Source: CAZFHP01 sp964519365 (GTDB lineage Bacteria > Babelota > Babeliae > Babelales > RVW-14). From it: a DNA stretch of 40,705 nucleotides. Shown in pieces: positions 9,100 to 17,445 of this stretch. Each line of letters starts with the position of its first letter. Within the stretch, counting starts at the first letter, position 1. The translations under genes and the position numbers were made by a program. The stretch lies in NCBI GenBank assembly GCA_964519365.1, contig CAZFHP010000008.1, positions 1 to 40,705 on the forward strand. Direction: 5' to 3'. Under the pieces are notes generated by a model. It worked only from the letters and a program-made list of their open reading frames with translations, was not told where the DNA came from and searched no databases.

Positions 9100-9510
9100 A
9101 ATATATCCTATACCTAGATTAATAAAAAATTTCAAAAACGTCGTCAAGATGCTTATTTCTTTACAAAAAAGCCATTTTTTCACAAAAAAAACATCGAAAA
9201 ACAATAAACAGCTTATTAAGAAAAAAGGAAAAATAAGCGAATCGTGAACAAATAATCGCTTTTGCAAACTTCTTGCTACAAGCATAAGAGGAATAAGAAA
9301 AATAAAAAGTAATCCAAATCGGCCATAGATAAAACAATCTTGTAAAACAAGAAAAAATAATATCCCGTAAAACGATTGCTTTGTAATAACAGGAACCCTA
9401 AATGAAAACTGTGTAATTACACAATAAACCAACAGCGTATGAATAAACCATTTGTGCAAAAAAATAGAAATAATAAAATCGAGAAAAAACAATGTGCTAA
9501 CGCATATCAA
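8986..9510 (-). CDS. putative MreD-like integral membrane protein
   Basis: This very hydrophobic protein is about 174 residues with four to five predicted helices. The segment YGILFFLVLQDCFIYGRFGLLF follows the loose MreD pattern (G..L.LLQD......G..G), so a rod-shape-determination role is possible but weakly supported. No ATG is available. A TTG at 9510 has GAAGG about 7 nt upstream and overlaps the preceding hydrolase gene by 14 nt; a TTG at 9528 is an alternative. The last 38 or so codons (from about 9099 to 8986) lie within rnpB, so the C-terminal tail after the last helix (GVRSNRFIFTGVKIKEES onward) is encoded by the structural RNA. No mreB or mreC is seen next to it. Confidence 0.55.
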   Translation of the reverse strand: MICVSTLFFLDFIISIFLHKWFIHTLLVYCVITQFSFRVPVITKQSFYGILFFLVLQDCFIYGRFGLLFIFLIPLMLVARSLQKRLFVHDSLIFPFFLISCLLFFDVFFVKKWLFCKEISILTTFLKFFINLGIGYIILLGVRSNRFIFTGVKIKEESLDSKQEGCLIRDFILK

Positions 9511-10495
9511 ATTTTTTACCTTCGCCAAATTTTACGATATGCAACTGCTTTTTATGCAAATAAGCCTTACTTTTTTCCCATAAAACACGTAAATGCCGAA
9601 TTGGCTTGTGAAAACCATCTACACCTTGTTTAAATGTTCCCCAATGCATCGGAATGAAGTGACGTGCTTTTAGTTCTACAAACGCCTTTATAGCTTCTTC
9701 AAAGCTAATATGAGAGTCCTTCATAGTAATCCGTGGTTCATTGGGTCCAATTGGAAGCAATGCAACATGAATTGATGGATAATATTTACTTATCGCCCTA
9801 AAATGCGATGTATACGTAGTGTCACCTCCAAAATAAATACTAAACCCGTTGCACTCGATCATCCAACTCCCCCACAAAGACTTATTCCAATCCAAAAGAC
9901 TTCTTCCTGCCCAATGAGACGCTGGCAAAAAAGAACAAACAATCGAATCAAGCCCTGTATATTTACCATATACTTCTTTATCCCACCAGTTTTTCTCTTT
10001 TACGTGCAAAAAACCCTGACCATCAAACCACGATCTATCACCAAGTGGAACAAGTATTAACGGTTGATACTTTTTCAACATAAGTAAGCTTCTTTTATCC
10101 ATATGATCAATATGGTTGTGCGAAATAAGAACAATATCTATTTTAGGCAATTGATCAAATGAAAAAGCTGATCGTATCATACGAGGGCAAAATCGAGTAA
10201 AATCAAAAAAAATAGGATCTGTAATAATATTCACTCCACCAATTTGAATCAAAAATGTTGCATGCCCTATCCACGTCACAACAGGCTCAACGCTAGAGTC
10301 GAGAGGTTTTGTTGTTTCAACCCACTCATCAAGCTTAAACGCAGCTTTGAAAAAATCTTTTTTCTTGTCTTTTCTGGTTACAATATCTTTTATAATCGCA
10401 ACACCCGTTCGCAAAAGGCTCGCGAAATGGGCTTTAATAGAATCATTCGGATGATTATAAAAACGCCCTCGATATTTGTATGGTTTTAATTTCAT
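9497..10495 (-). CDS. metallo-beta-lactamase-fold hydrolase, NAPE-PLD/UlaG-like
   Basis: This 332-residue cytoplasmic MBL-fold enzyme (no signal peptide) has the zinc-binding motif SHNHIDHMD (H126, H128, D130, H131). Further family blocks are TWIGHATFLIQIGGVNIITDP, YFGGDTTYTSHF, LLPIGPNEPR and PMHWGTF. These match the N-acyl-phosphatidylethanolamine phospholipase D / UlaG-like branch rather than true beta-lactamases. The substrate cannot be told from sequence; a phosphodiester or lactone is usual for the family. The gene lies 44 nt after mnmA on the same strand, and its end overlaps the start of the MreD-like gene. Confidence 0.85.
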   Translation of the reverse strand: MKLKPYKYRGRFYNHPNDSIKAHFASLLRTGVAIIKDIVTRKDKKKDFFKAAFKLDEWVETTKPLDSSVEPVVTWIGHATFLIQIGGVNIITDPIFFDFTRFCPRMIRSAFSFDQLPKIDIVLISHNHIDHMDKRSLLMLKKYQPLILVPLGDRSWFDGQGFLHVKEKNWWDKEVYGKYTGLDSIVCSFLPASHWAGRSLLDWNKSLWGSWMIECNGFSIYFGGDTTYTSHFRAISKYYPSIHVALLPIGPNEPRITMKDSHISFEEAIKAFVELKARHFIPMHWGTFKQGVDGFHKPIRHLRVLWEKSKAYLHKKQLHIVKFGEGKKFDMR

Positions 10496-10539
10496 AGTTT
10501 TCCAATCATACTACTCGTTAATTTTATACATAGCCAGCC

Positions 10540-11640
10540 TTATCCATTGCCAGCAACCATTTTACACACAATAATATCATGCATAACACCACTTCCTAAA
10601 CATATATCCCCATCATAAAAAACCGCAAATTGCCCCGAAGCAATCCCCTGATCATTTTTGTCAAGGACAACACGCCCTCGTGATTTTTCTTGGTTCCCAT
10701 CAATAAAATCTAATCGCCCCTGATAAAAATCTTCGCCATGCCGAACTTTAACCTGCAAATCCTGTTTAACGATAACGTTACCATTTACCCAATTAAATTG
10801 CGACACATCAAACATATCTCGCTTTTTATCCGGAGCATGATAACATCGTGAAATATAAACAATGTTTTTAACAGGATCTTTTGCGACAACATACCATGGA
10901 CCACCAGATAAACCTATTCCTTTGCGCTGTCCAACAGTATAATACCAAAATCCATCATGTTGGCCAATTTTTTCCCTCGCATCAATATTTATAAGATCCC
11001 CCTTTTGGATTCCCAAATGATGCTTAATAAATTCACTAAACTTAATCTTTCCTAAAAAACAAATCCCCTGACTATCTTTCCGAGTCTTTGTCTGCAAATT
11101 AAAATCGTGAGCTAATTGGCGAACCTCTGTTTTCGTTAAATCTCCAATGGGAAAAAGTATACGCGAAAGCTGCTTCTGACTTAATCGTGACAAAAAATAC
11201 GTCTGATCTTTAAACAAATCTCGTGCTTTTTTTAACAAAAACAACCCATCTTTTTCTTCTATCTGTGCATAATGGCCAGAAGCTATCTTATCAAACGAAT
11301 CGTCTATTTTTTCGAAAAACGCCCCAAATTTAATAAGCTTATTGCACAACAAATCAGGGCTCGGAGTCAGGCCAGCTTTAACAGAAGAAATCGTATACGA
11401 AACAACGTTATTCCAGTACTCTTCTTGCAACGAAATAATTTCTAATGGAACACCTAACTCTTTGCAAACAGCCTGAACATACGCCAAGTCTTCTTGCCAT
11501 GGGCAATTTCCCAAATATGCAAGCTCATCTTCGAGCCATATTTTAAGATAAAAAGCAACAAGCTCATGTCCTTGATCTTTGAGTAATTTCAGAGCAACTG
11601 AGCTATCAACGCCACCAGATACCAAAACCGCTATTTTCAT
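10540..11640 (-). CDS. mnmA: tRNA-specific 2-thiouridylase
   Basis: MnmA puts sulfur on U34 of tRNA-Lys, -Glu and -Gln, stabilising codon reading. The product is 366 residues, normal for the family. The ATP-binding PP-loop reads LVSGGVDSSVAL (8-14 core). The two catalytic cysteines appear as C99 in SPDLLCNKLIKFG and C194 in DSQGICFLGKIKF. The tRNA-binding and beta-barrel regions follow (YYTVGQRKGIGL, AKDP). The start ATG lies 98 nt after the enolase stop. Complete and unambiguous. Confidence 0.96.
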   Translation of the reverse strand: MKIAVLVSGGVDSSVALKLLKDQGHELVAFYLKIWLEDELAYLGNCPWQEDLAYVQAVCKELGVPLEIISLQEEYWNNVVSYTISSVKAGLTPSPDLLCNKLIKFGAFFEKIDDSFDKIASGHYAQIEEKDGLFLLKKARDLFKDQTYFLSRLSQKQLSRILFPIGDLTKTEVRQLAHDFNLQTKTRKDSQGICFLGKIKFSEFIKHHLGIQKGDLINIDAREKIGQHDGFWYYTVGQRKGIGLSGGPWYVVAKDPVKNIVYISRCYHAPDKKRDMFDVSQFNWVNGNVIVKQDLQVKVRHGEDFYQGRLDFIDGNQEKSRGRVVLDKNDQGIASGQFAVFYDGDICLGSGVMHDIIVCKMVAGNG

Positions 11641-11738
11641 AATTCTCTAAAAATTTAAACTATACGAAAAGAAAATACCCCAACAATTATATTTCAGTAT
11701 AACAGAAACAAGACAAAGTACCTCTTCGGCTGAAATAA

Positions 11739-12998
11739 TTACAAAAAATCGCGTTCTATCACCATTAGACGATTATACTTAGCAACACGCTCACCTCGAG
11801 CTGGAGCTCCTGCTTTTATATACCCAACACCACATCCAACTGCAAAATCAGCAATAAACGAATCGTTTGTTTCTCCTGACCGGTGCGAAGCAACTGTTTG
11901 ATAATTACTTTTAGAACTTGCGAAAACAGCCTGGTAAGCCTCAGATATTGTTCCCACTTGATTCGGCTTGATCAAAACTGCATTTGCAATGTTTTGCGCT
12001 ATTCCATCGCCTATTTTTTTCGAATTCGTCACAAAGATATCATCCCCTACTATCATAGCCTTTTGCCCTAACATATGTGTTATTTTTTCCCAACCCACCC
12101 AATCATCTTCATGTATCGGATCTTCTATCGAATATATGGGGTATTCTTGTACAAGCTTTTTATAATAATCAATCAAAGCATCACATGATAGCCAACTGCC
12201 TTGTAAAAAATACAGTTTCTTTTCTTGATCATAAAAGTGCGACGCCGCAACATCCAAACAAAGCATTATATTTTGTCCTGGCCTAAAGCCAGCCTGTTCT
12301 ATAGCCATAAGAATAAAATCTAGAGCGCTTTCTTCTTTATTTTTTGCATGCTCAAAATATGGCGCGAAACCACCTTCATCACCAATATTTGACGAAAGTT
12401 TTTTTTTAACAAGAAGCTCTTTTAATTTTTGATACACAAGTACAGCTGCATGAATCGATTCACTTATCGTCTCAAAACCCTTTGGCATAATCATAAATTC
12501 TTGAAACGAAATTTTATTATCCGCATGCATTCCTCCGTTTAAGATATTAAACATACAGGTAATCTCTGGGTATAGTTTTTTTTGAACCCCAAAAATATTA
12601 TGTAAAAAATTATAAACAGGAACCCCTGCAACAAGCGCCTGCGCCCTGGCAATAGCTTGGCTTACAGCAAGCGTAGCATTTGCTCCAAGAACAGACTTAT
12701 TACCTGTCCCATCAAGCTCTATCATCCACTTGTCTGCACGAATAACATCAGGTTCTCGATCTATTAATAATGGCGCAATGCGTTTCTCAATATTTTCAAT
12801 TGCCTTAAGAACACCTTTGCCATTAAAACGCGCTCTATCGTTATCACGCAATTCAATCGCCTCGTACTTACCAACAGATGCCCCCGAAGGAACACTGCTT
12901 TCTACTCTCCGCCCATCTTCTAAAATAACAGAACAAGAAATCGTAGGGATACCCCTCGAATCAAGAATTTCCCGCGCTTTTACCAATTTTATCTTCAC
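11739..12998 (-). CDS. eno: enolase
   Basis: Enolase converts 2-phosphoglycerate to phosphoenolpyruvate in glycolysis. Family blocks in order are VKAREILDSRGIPT, PSGASVGKYEAIELRD, LNGGMHADNKISFQEFMIMP, SSNIGDEGGFAP, YSIEDPIHEDDW, VGDDIFVTN, VLIKPNQVGTISEA and ASHRSGETNDSFIAD, with catalytic and Mg-binding residues present. The frame is open back to a GTG at 13034, but bacterial enolases begin shortly before the AREILDSRG block. The GTG at 12998 has GGGAG upstream and gives 419 residues, the usual length. The usual Ser-Arg near the C-terminus is varied (APARGERVAKYNRL). It is the first gene of the leftward run and is divergent from yajC. Confidence 0.96.
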   Translation of the reverse strand: MKIKLVKAREILDSRGIPTISCSVILEDGRRVESSVPSGASVGKYEAIELRDNDRARFNGKGVLKAIENIEKRIAPLLIDREPDVIRADKWMIELDGTGNKSVLGANATLAVSQAIARAQALVAGVPVYNFLHNIFGVQKKLYPEITCMFNILNGGMHADNKISFQEFMIMPKGFETISESIHAAVLVYQKLKELLVKKKLSSNIGDEGGFAPYFEHAKNKEESALDFILMAIEQAGFRPGQNIMLCLDVAASHFYDQEKKLYFLQGSWLSCDALIDYYKKLVQEYPIYSIEDPIHEDDWVGWEKITHMLGQKAMIVGDDIFVTNSKKIGDGIAQNIANAVLIKPNQVGTISEAYQAVFASSKSNYQTVASHRSGETNDSFIADFAVGCGVGYIKAGAPARGERVAKYNRLMVIERDFL

Positions 12999-13018
12999 GT
13001 TATAAGATCTCCCAAATT

Positions 13019-13065
13019 CATGGTACCATGTCACACTGTTTATAACACATAAAAATCTTTTTCAA
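13019..13065 (-). promoter_or_regulatory. candidate eno promoter with 12-bp palindrome in the leader
   Basis: On the minus strand TTGAAA (13060-13065) and TATAAA (13039-13044) are separated by 15 nt, a short-spaced sigma70-like pair. Just downstream the perfect palindrome CATGGTACCATG (13019-13030) lies between the promoter and the GTG of eno. The same 77-bp gap must also hold the yajC promoter on the other strand. The promoter call is weak; the palindrome is exact. Confidence 0.35.
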
Positions 13066-13075
13066 ATATACACAT

Positions 13076-13384
13076 ATGTTTTTAAAAACAATAGCAAACA
13101 ACTACATACTTCTTATAGCAATAGCACAACTTTTAATACCTGTCGCGATTATAGCATTAGCCCTATACTTTCTTATCATTAAGCCACAAAACAAGCAACG
13201 GGAAAAACAAGAGCTCATTACAAGTAAGCTCAAACCTGGAACAATCGTTACAACAAATAACAATATCAAAGGACACGTGATATATGTTTTAAAAAATACA
13301 GTTATCATTGAAAGCAAAATTGGGGAAAAAATAGAAATACTCAAGCAATCAATAACAACAGCCTCTCATAACAATAAAACATGA
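13076..13384 (+). CDS. yajC: YajC-family Sec translocon accessory protein
   Basis: YajC is a small inner-membrane partner of SecDF in protein export. This 102-residue protein has one N-terminal helix (LLIPVAIIALALYFLIIKPQNKQ) ending in the family hallmark YFLIIKPQ. The short soluble domain TSKLKPGTIVTTNNNIKGHVIYVLKNTVIIES follows, as in other YajC proteins. secD and secF are not adjacent. No clear Shine-Dalgarno precedes the ATG. The stop overlaps the next gene start as ATGA, so the ComEC-like gene is probably translated by coupling. The name rests on the helix-KPQ motif and size. Confidence 0.88.
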   Translation: MFLKTIANNYILLIAIAQLLIPVAIIALALYFLIIKPQNKQREKQELITSKLKPGTIVTTNNNIKGHVIYVLKNTVIIESKIGEKIEILKQSITTASHNNKT

Positions 13385-14499
13385 ACAAAAGTAAAGCACA
13401 AAAATTATCTCCCTTTTTTATTCTCCTGCTTAGTCTTATTGCAGGCATTTATTCACAAACATTCTGTGCTTTTTCTTTTCCTATTGTACTGGGAACAGGC
13501 GTAAGTATACTTTTTCTCTTACTTCTGCTACAAAAATATCTTTCTGAAAAATTTGTATATTTCTTTCTCATCATACTCTTTTTTTTTGCTGGAAATAGCC
13601 TTCTTACGTTACAAAAGAAACACCATAAGCTATTACTAACCAAATACGCAAACAAACAACTTTCTGTCGTAGCATATGTTATAAACAAAGAAGAATCACA
13701 ATCTCATCCATACAAGCACGTCGCATTACTAAAAATCAAACACGTAACATACAGAAAACACAATCAAAATTTTTGTGCAAATTTTAAGATTCTTGTTTAT
13801 TCACCATTTAAATATAATTTCACAGTAGGGGATACTATTACACTTAATAACGTTCGATTTTATGATAAACAAACAAAAACACTTTCTGGGAACAACCCCT
13901 TTAGCGATTATTTGCTCAAAGAACACGTACTTGCAACAATATTTTTAAATAAAACAATTCTATACAAAATAACCAATAGACCAAAGCTATCAATTAGTCG
14001 ATGGTTTTGGGAAAAAAAATACGCATTTTACAACAAGCTCAAATCAAAAATTAACCCAAAAGCGTTTGCTTTTTTTTCACTGATTTTTCTGGGCAAAAAG
14101 CAACAAAGTAAAAACGAAATCAATCTAAGAAAAAAATTTAATATCTGGGGGCTTGCACACTACCTAGCACGCTCAGGCCTTCACATTGTTATATTCGTTC
14201 TTATCTGGAAATTTCTTTTTCGTTTTATTCCTATACACATGGTAATCAAAACGATTTTTCTTGTTATTCTTTGTCTTTTATACAGCTTTTTTAGTTGGTC
14301 AAGTATATCATTTTTACGAGCATACTATGTTTTTCTCTTCCTCCAAATCGGTTTCTTGATGCGCCAACAAACAAATTTTTTACATCTTTTAAGCATCATA
14401 TGCATGTTCACGCTTTTATTCAATCCAATGCAACTTTTCTTTTTAGACTTTCAACTGTCTTTTGCTTTAACGTTTTCTCTTGTGCTTTTCTCGTTATAA
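13381..14499 (+). CDS. ComEC/Rec2-like competence membrane protein, short form
   Basis: ComEC forms the inner-membrane channel for DNA uptake. The 372-residue product has an N-terminal helix cluster, a soluble OB-like segment, and then the competence domain. There GLAHYLARSGLHIVIF matches the family GLSHLLAISGLH block, YSFFSWSSISFLRA matches the following helix, and DFQLSFALTFSLVLF matches the FQLSF block. It stops directly after that, so the remaining helices and the C-terminal metallo-beta-lactamase domain of full ComEC are absent. No matching fragment lies downstream before the next gene at 14574. It may be a reduced but functional form or a decaying gene. The start overlaps yajC by 4 nt. 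Confidence 0.8.
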   Translation: MNKSKAQKLSPFFILLLSLIAGIYSQTFCAFSFPIVLGTGVSILFLLLLLQKYLSEKFVYFFLIILFFFAGNSLLTLQKKHHKLLLTKYANKQLSVVAYVINKEESQSHPYKHVALLKIKHVTYRKHNQNFCANFKILVYSPFKYNFTVGDTITLNNVRFYDKQTKTLSGNNPFSDYLLKEHVLATIFLNKTILYKITNRPKLSISRWFWEKKYAFYNKLKSKINPKAFAFFSLIFLGKKQQSKNEINLRKKFNIWGLAHYLARSGLHIVIFVLIWKFLFRFIPIHMVIKTIFLVILCLLYSFFSWSSISFLRAYYVFLFLQIGFLMRQQTNFLHLLSIICMFTLLFNPMQLFFLDFQLSFALTFSLVLFSL

Positions 14500-14573
14500 T
14501 CTTTTTTCTTGAATACGAATATACTCTTAGCACACCCTAAATATATTATGTTCTCTTGTCGAAAGGGCTTGCT

Positions 14574-15836
14574 ATGCTAAAAAAAATTCTTTTTCTTGTC
14601 TTCTGCTGCTACACAAGTAGTGTCCAGACTAAAAATATCTGGATTCATACAGGCGATGCAGACGACATTGTATCTATGCATGCATTAGTTCTTAAAATTC
14701 AAGAGCTTTTCCCAGACACTCAATATACAATAACAACACAATCACCAGAGACTCACGACATAGCCTCTTATTTGTTCCCAACAGCTACAGTAAAAACAAT
14801 TTATAACGAAAACCTTGAGTCCACAGCACATACTATAAACAAAATAAACCCAGCACTTATCATTCTTACTCGACATCAATTATCACCGTTTATTATCTTA
14901 TGTGCTAAGCTAAAAAATATTCCTGTTTTTTTAATTAATGCAACATACGCAAGTACGACGGCTCGGCTTTTAAATACCCAAGCAACGCTTTACGAACCAT
15001 TACTTAACTCCCTTACACGCATTTTTGTACAAACAAACACTGATAAAAAAAGTCTTACCGAAGCACGTATTGTATCTTCAAAAATAAAAACTCTTGGAAA
15101 CCTGTATGCGTATAATATCTACGCAAAAAAACAACATGTTCTTGATCTTTTAAAAACAACAGAAAACGAGATTGGTGAAAAAATTAATTATCCCATCATA
15201 TACATGCGATCAAGAAACAAACATACTATTCAAAACTACATACAAGCATTTTGTATTCTCAAACAAAAGTTTAAAAAATTAAAAATAATTCTGGATGTCG
15301 GACAGAATAAAACAAGCTGGAAACAAGAATTCTTGAACTCAAACAAAAAATTAAAGCTTTTCCCCGAAATACTCGACATAAAGACACAAGACCCAACGAC
15401 AATATTAGACTTATTTGGCTCTAAATCAACGTGCGACATTATATTTTCACATATAAATCACACACTTTTCTTTTGGCTCGCACCAACAACCATTTATATA
15501 CTCGATGAAGATACATACACCCAAACAGAAAATCACGTCATACAAGCGGCAACGTGGCAAACCCCACTTATAATTGGCCCAAAAGAAAAAAATCTTACGC
15601 ACTCTCACCACAAAAAAAAGAAACAAATACCCAAAAACCTTGTCCCTCGGTCAAAAAACTTTGATAACTTATGTGAAATAATAACAAAGATTTTATCAAA
15701 AAAAGACTTTCGAAAAAAAACAAAAGAGCCTCTTTCTGAATGGACTAAAAAAACAATAACTAAAGTTACAAACGGTTTTGATAAATTTTTTATTCGAGAT
15801 CTAAAGAAGAATCTCGACAAGAAAAAAAATAATTGA
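14574..15836 (+). CDS. KdtA/WaaA-like glycosyltransferase, divergent
   Basis: WaaA adds Kdo to lipid A precursors at the inner membrane. The 420-residue product starts with a hydrophobic leader (LKKILFLVFCCYTSS) and follows the WaaA pattern. IWIHTGDADDIVSMHALVLKI corresponds to the IWIHAxSVGE block, and TQYTITTQSPETHDIASYLFP to the TTTTPTG block. INPALIILTRHQLSPFIILCAKLKNIPVFLINA corresponds to the TELWPN region. The catalytic Glu of SVGE appears as Asp in GDADD, and TELWPN as TRHQLSP, so activity on Kdo is uncertain. A TTG at 14556 extends the frame, but the ATG at 14574 with AAGGG upstream is preferred. The C-terminus is strongly basic. lpxK at 22 kb shows the lipid A pathway is present. 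Confidence 0.68.
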   Translation: MLKKILFLVFCCYTSSVQTKNIWIHTGDADDIVSMHALVLKIQELFPDTQYTITTQSPETHDIASYLFPTATVKTIYNENLESTAHTINKINPALIILTRHQLSPFIILCAKLKNIPVFLINATYASTTARLLNTQATLYEPLLNSLTRIFVQTNTDKKSLTEARIVSSKIKTLGNLYAYNIYAKKQHVLDLLKTTENEIGEKINYPIIYMRSRNKHTIQNYIQAFCILKQKFKKLKIILDVGQNKTSWKQEFLNSNKKLKLFPEILDIKTQDPTTILDLFGSKSTCDIIFSHINHTLFFWLAPTTIYILDEDTYTQTENHVIQAATWQTPLIIGPKEKNLTHSHHKKKKQIPKNLVPRSKNFDNLCEIITKILSKKDFRKKTKEPLSEWTKKTITKVTNGFDKFFIRDLKKNLDKKKNN

Positions 15837-15910
15837 AAAAAAACAAGCGATTTCTTTATGCTAAAAAAGTAATATTTTTTAATTTTTTTACCGTAAAGAA
15901 AGGAAATATC

Positions 15911-17356
15911 ATGAGAACACAAAGATTTCTTTCGTTTATGTTTTTTGCCATATTTATTACACTCCCATATGCACAACTACAAGGAAATACGGAATTAACA
16001 CAACAAAATCAAGATGCGTCCCGAGCCCCGAAAGACTGGAACTTCATGGTCTATATTGCCGCAAACAACAATCTTTACCCTTTTGGTGGGCACAACCTAA
16101 GACAAATGGCTCGCGTTGGCTCAACAAACTCAATAAACATTCTCGCCCAAGTAGACCTTCCTGGGCAATTTGCTGTAAATCGCTACTGCGTAACAAAAAA
16201 CAATCTAACACCTGTAGAAACAGAAAGTGGAACAATCGAAGGTATTAGCGGAACACGCCAAAGCCTCTACGATTTTGTCCGGTGGTCTGTTGAAAATTTC
16301 TCAGCCAAAAAAAATTGTCTTGTCCTTTGGAATCACGGCTCAGGAATAAAAGACCCAAGCATATGGGGGCGAAAATTATTACTCAACAGAGATAAGCTCT
16401 TTACATTTAATCCCAAAACAGGATTACTTGAACTCAACAGAAATGCCTTGTCAAAAAATATAAAACAAATTTACAACGAAAATCGCATGTCAGAATTTAC
16501 AAAAAAATTATTCAAACAGCGCGGAATAGCATTTAACGATACTGCAGAAGAATATCTTACAAATCAAGACTTAACAGAAACTCTGAGCAAAATATCACAA
16601 AACTTACTTGGTGGAGAAAAATTTGATCTGATTTGTATGGACGCATGTCACATGGGCATGATCGAAATTGGATCACAAATCAAAGACTATGCCCATTACA
16701 TGGTAGGATCAGAAGAAGTAGAACCAGGATCAGGGTATAATTATATTTATCTCCTTTCGCCATTCTTACAAACAACCCTCTCAGCAGAACAATTTGCTTG
16801 TCATGCCGTTAATGCATATGAAAAAGAATACGTCTATGATAATGCTGACTACACACAATCGGCCATAAATCTACAAGACTATAACGACCTTGAACAAAGC
16901 GTTAAAACAATGACTCAATATCTAACGACCCTTATCTCAGGAGAAAGAGGTTCTGATTTCCGACAAATGATTCGATCAATACGAACAAACAAAAATTATA
17001 CAACTGAATTCTGCGACACTGATTATATTGATTTTTGCCATTTTTATAAAAGCTTAACAGAAGCAATCAACACAGTTCGACAACAAGAATCTTTCTCAAG
17101 CCAAACAATTCAATTGCTAGAAGCAATACAGCTTCTTGCTCGCCAAACAATAAACACTATTCCAAATTATATTATAGAAAACTCATCTGGGGTAAATCTT
17201 CCAAATGCATACGGTCTGGCGATATATTTCCCACGCAAAACATTGCATAAATCTTACAGTAAGACACTTTTCGACAAAGCAACAGGATGGTCAAAATTCG
17301 TAAAAAAATATTTACGAGGAAACAGAGAACATAAAAAAAATAAAAACAAAAAATAA
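15911..17356 (+). CDS. secreted clostripain-like (C11 family) cysteine peptidase
   Basis: C11 peptidases cleave after basic residues and use a His-Cys dyad. The product from the ATG at 15911 (AGGA 8 nt upstream) is about 481 residues. It has a signal peptide (RFLSFMFFAIFITLPYAQLQG) and then the family opening DWNFMVYIAANNNLYPFG. The dyad histidine is in CLVLWNHGSG and the cysteine in FDLICMDACHMGMIEIGSQ. A segment between them could be the activation loop. GSEEVEPGSGYNYIYLLSPF follows as in the family. A TTG at 15833 extends the frame but overlaps the previous stop and lacks a ribosome site. The product is predicted to be exported; host protein degradation is a possible role (inference). The basic C-terminus (REHKKNKNKK) is unusual. 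Confidence 0.88.
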   Translation: MRTQRFLSFMFFAIFITLPYAQLQGNTELTQQNQDASRAPKDWNFMVYIAANNNLYPFGGHNLRQMARVGSTNSINILAQVDLPGQFAVNRYCVTKNNLTPVETESGTIEGISGTRQSLYDFVRWSVENFSAKKNCLVLWNHGSGIKDPSIWGRKLLLNRDKLFTFNPKTGLLELNRNALSKNIKQIYNENRMSEFTKKLFKQRGIAFNDTAEEYLTNQDLTETLSKISQNLLGGEKFDLICMDACHMGMIEIGSQIKDYAHYMVGSEEVEPGSGYNYIYLLSPFLQTTLSAEQFACHAVNAYEKEYVYDNADYTQSAINLQDYNDLEQSVKTMTQYLTTLISGERGSDFRQMIRSIRTNKNYTTEFCDTDYIDFCHFYKSLTEAINTVRQQESFSSQTIQLLEAIQLLARQTINTIPNYIIENSSGVNLPNAYGLAIYFPRKTLHKSYSKTLFDKATGWSKFVKKYLRGNREHKKNKNKK

Positions 17357-17387
17357 GCATCTATTAACAAAACACTAGTAAAAATTC

Positions 17388-17444
17388 GCATGCCCTTTAC
17401 ACTACAATATAGATAATATCCATGTTGTAGTGTAAAGGGCATGC
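17388..17444 (+). promoter_or_regulatory. perfect 20-bp inverted repeat burying the udg ribosome-binding site
   Basis: The arms are 17388-17407 (GCATGCCCTTTACACTACAA) and 17425-17444, exact reverse complements, with a 17-nt loop. The right arm contains AAAGGG (17434-17439), placed 6 nt before the ATG at 17446, and is the only plausible Shine-Dalgarno. In RNA the stem would hide it. No T-run follows, so a terminator is unlikely. Confidence 0.8.
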
Positions 17445-17445
17445 A

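Noticed and set aside
9497..10495. The MBL hydrolase as the missing ComEC domain
   Set aside because: Its motifs are of the NAPE-PLD/UlaG type and it is on the other strand in a different operon; ComEC-type DVGQGD is absent.
14500..14573. Frameshifted remainder of ComEC after its stop
   Set aside because: Only 74 bp precede the next gene, and no frame there continues the helices or the MBL domain.
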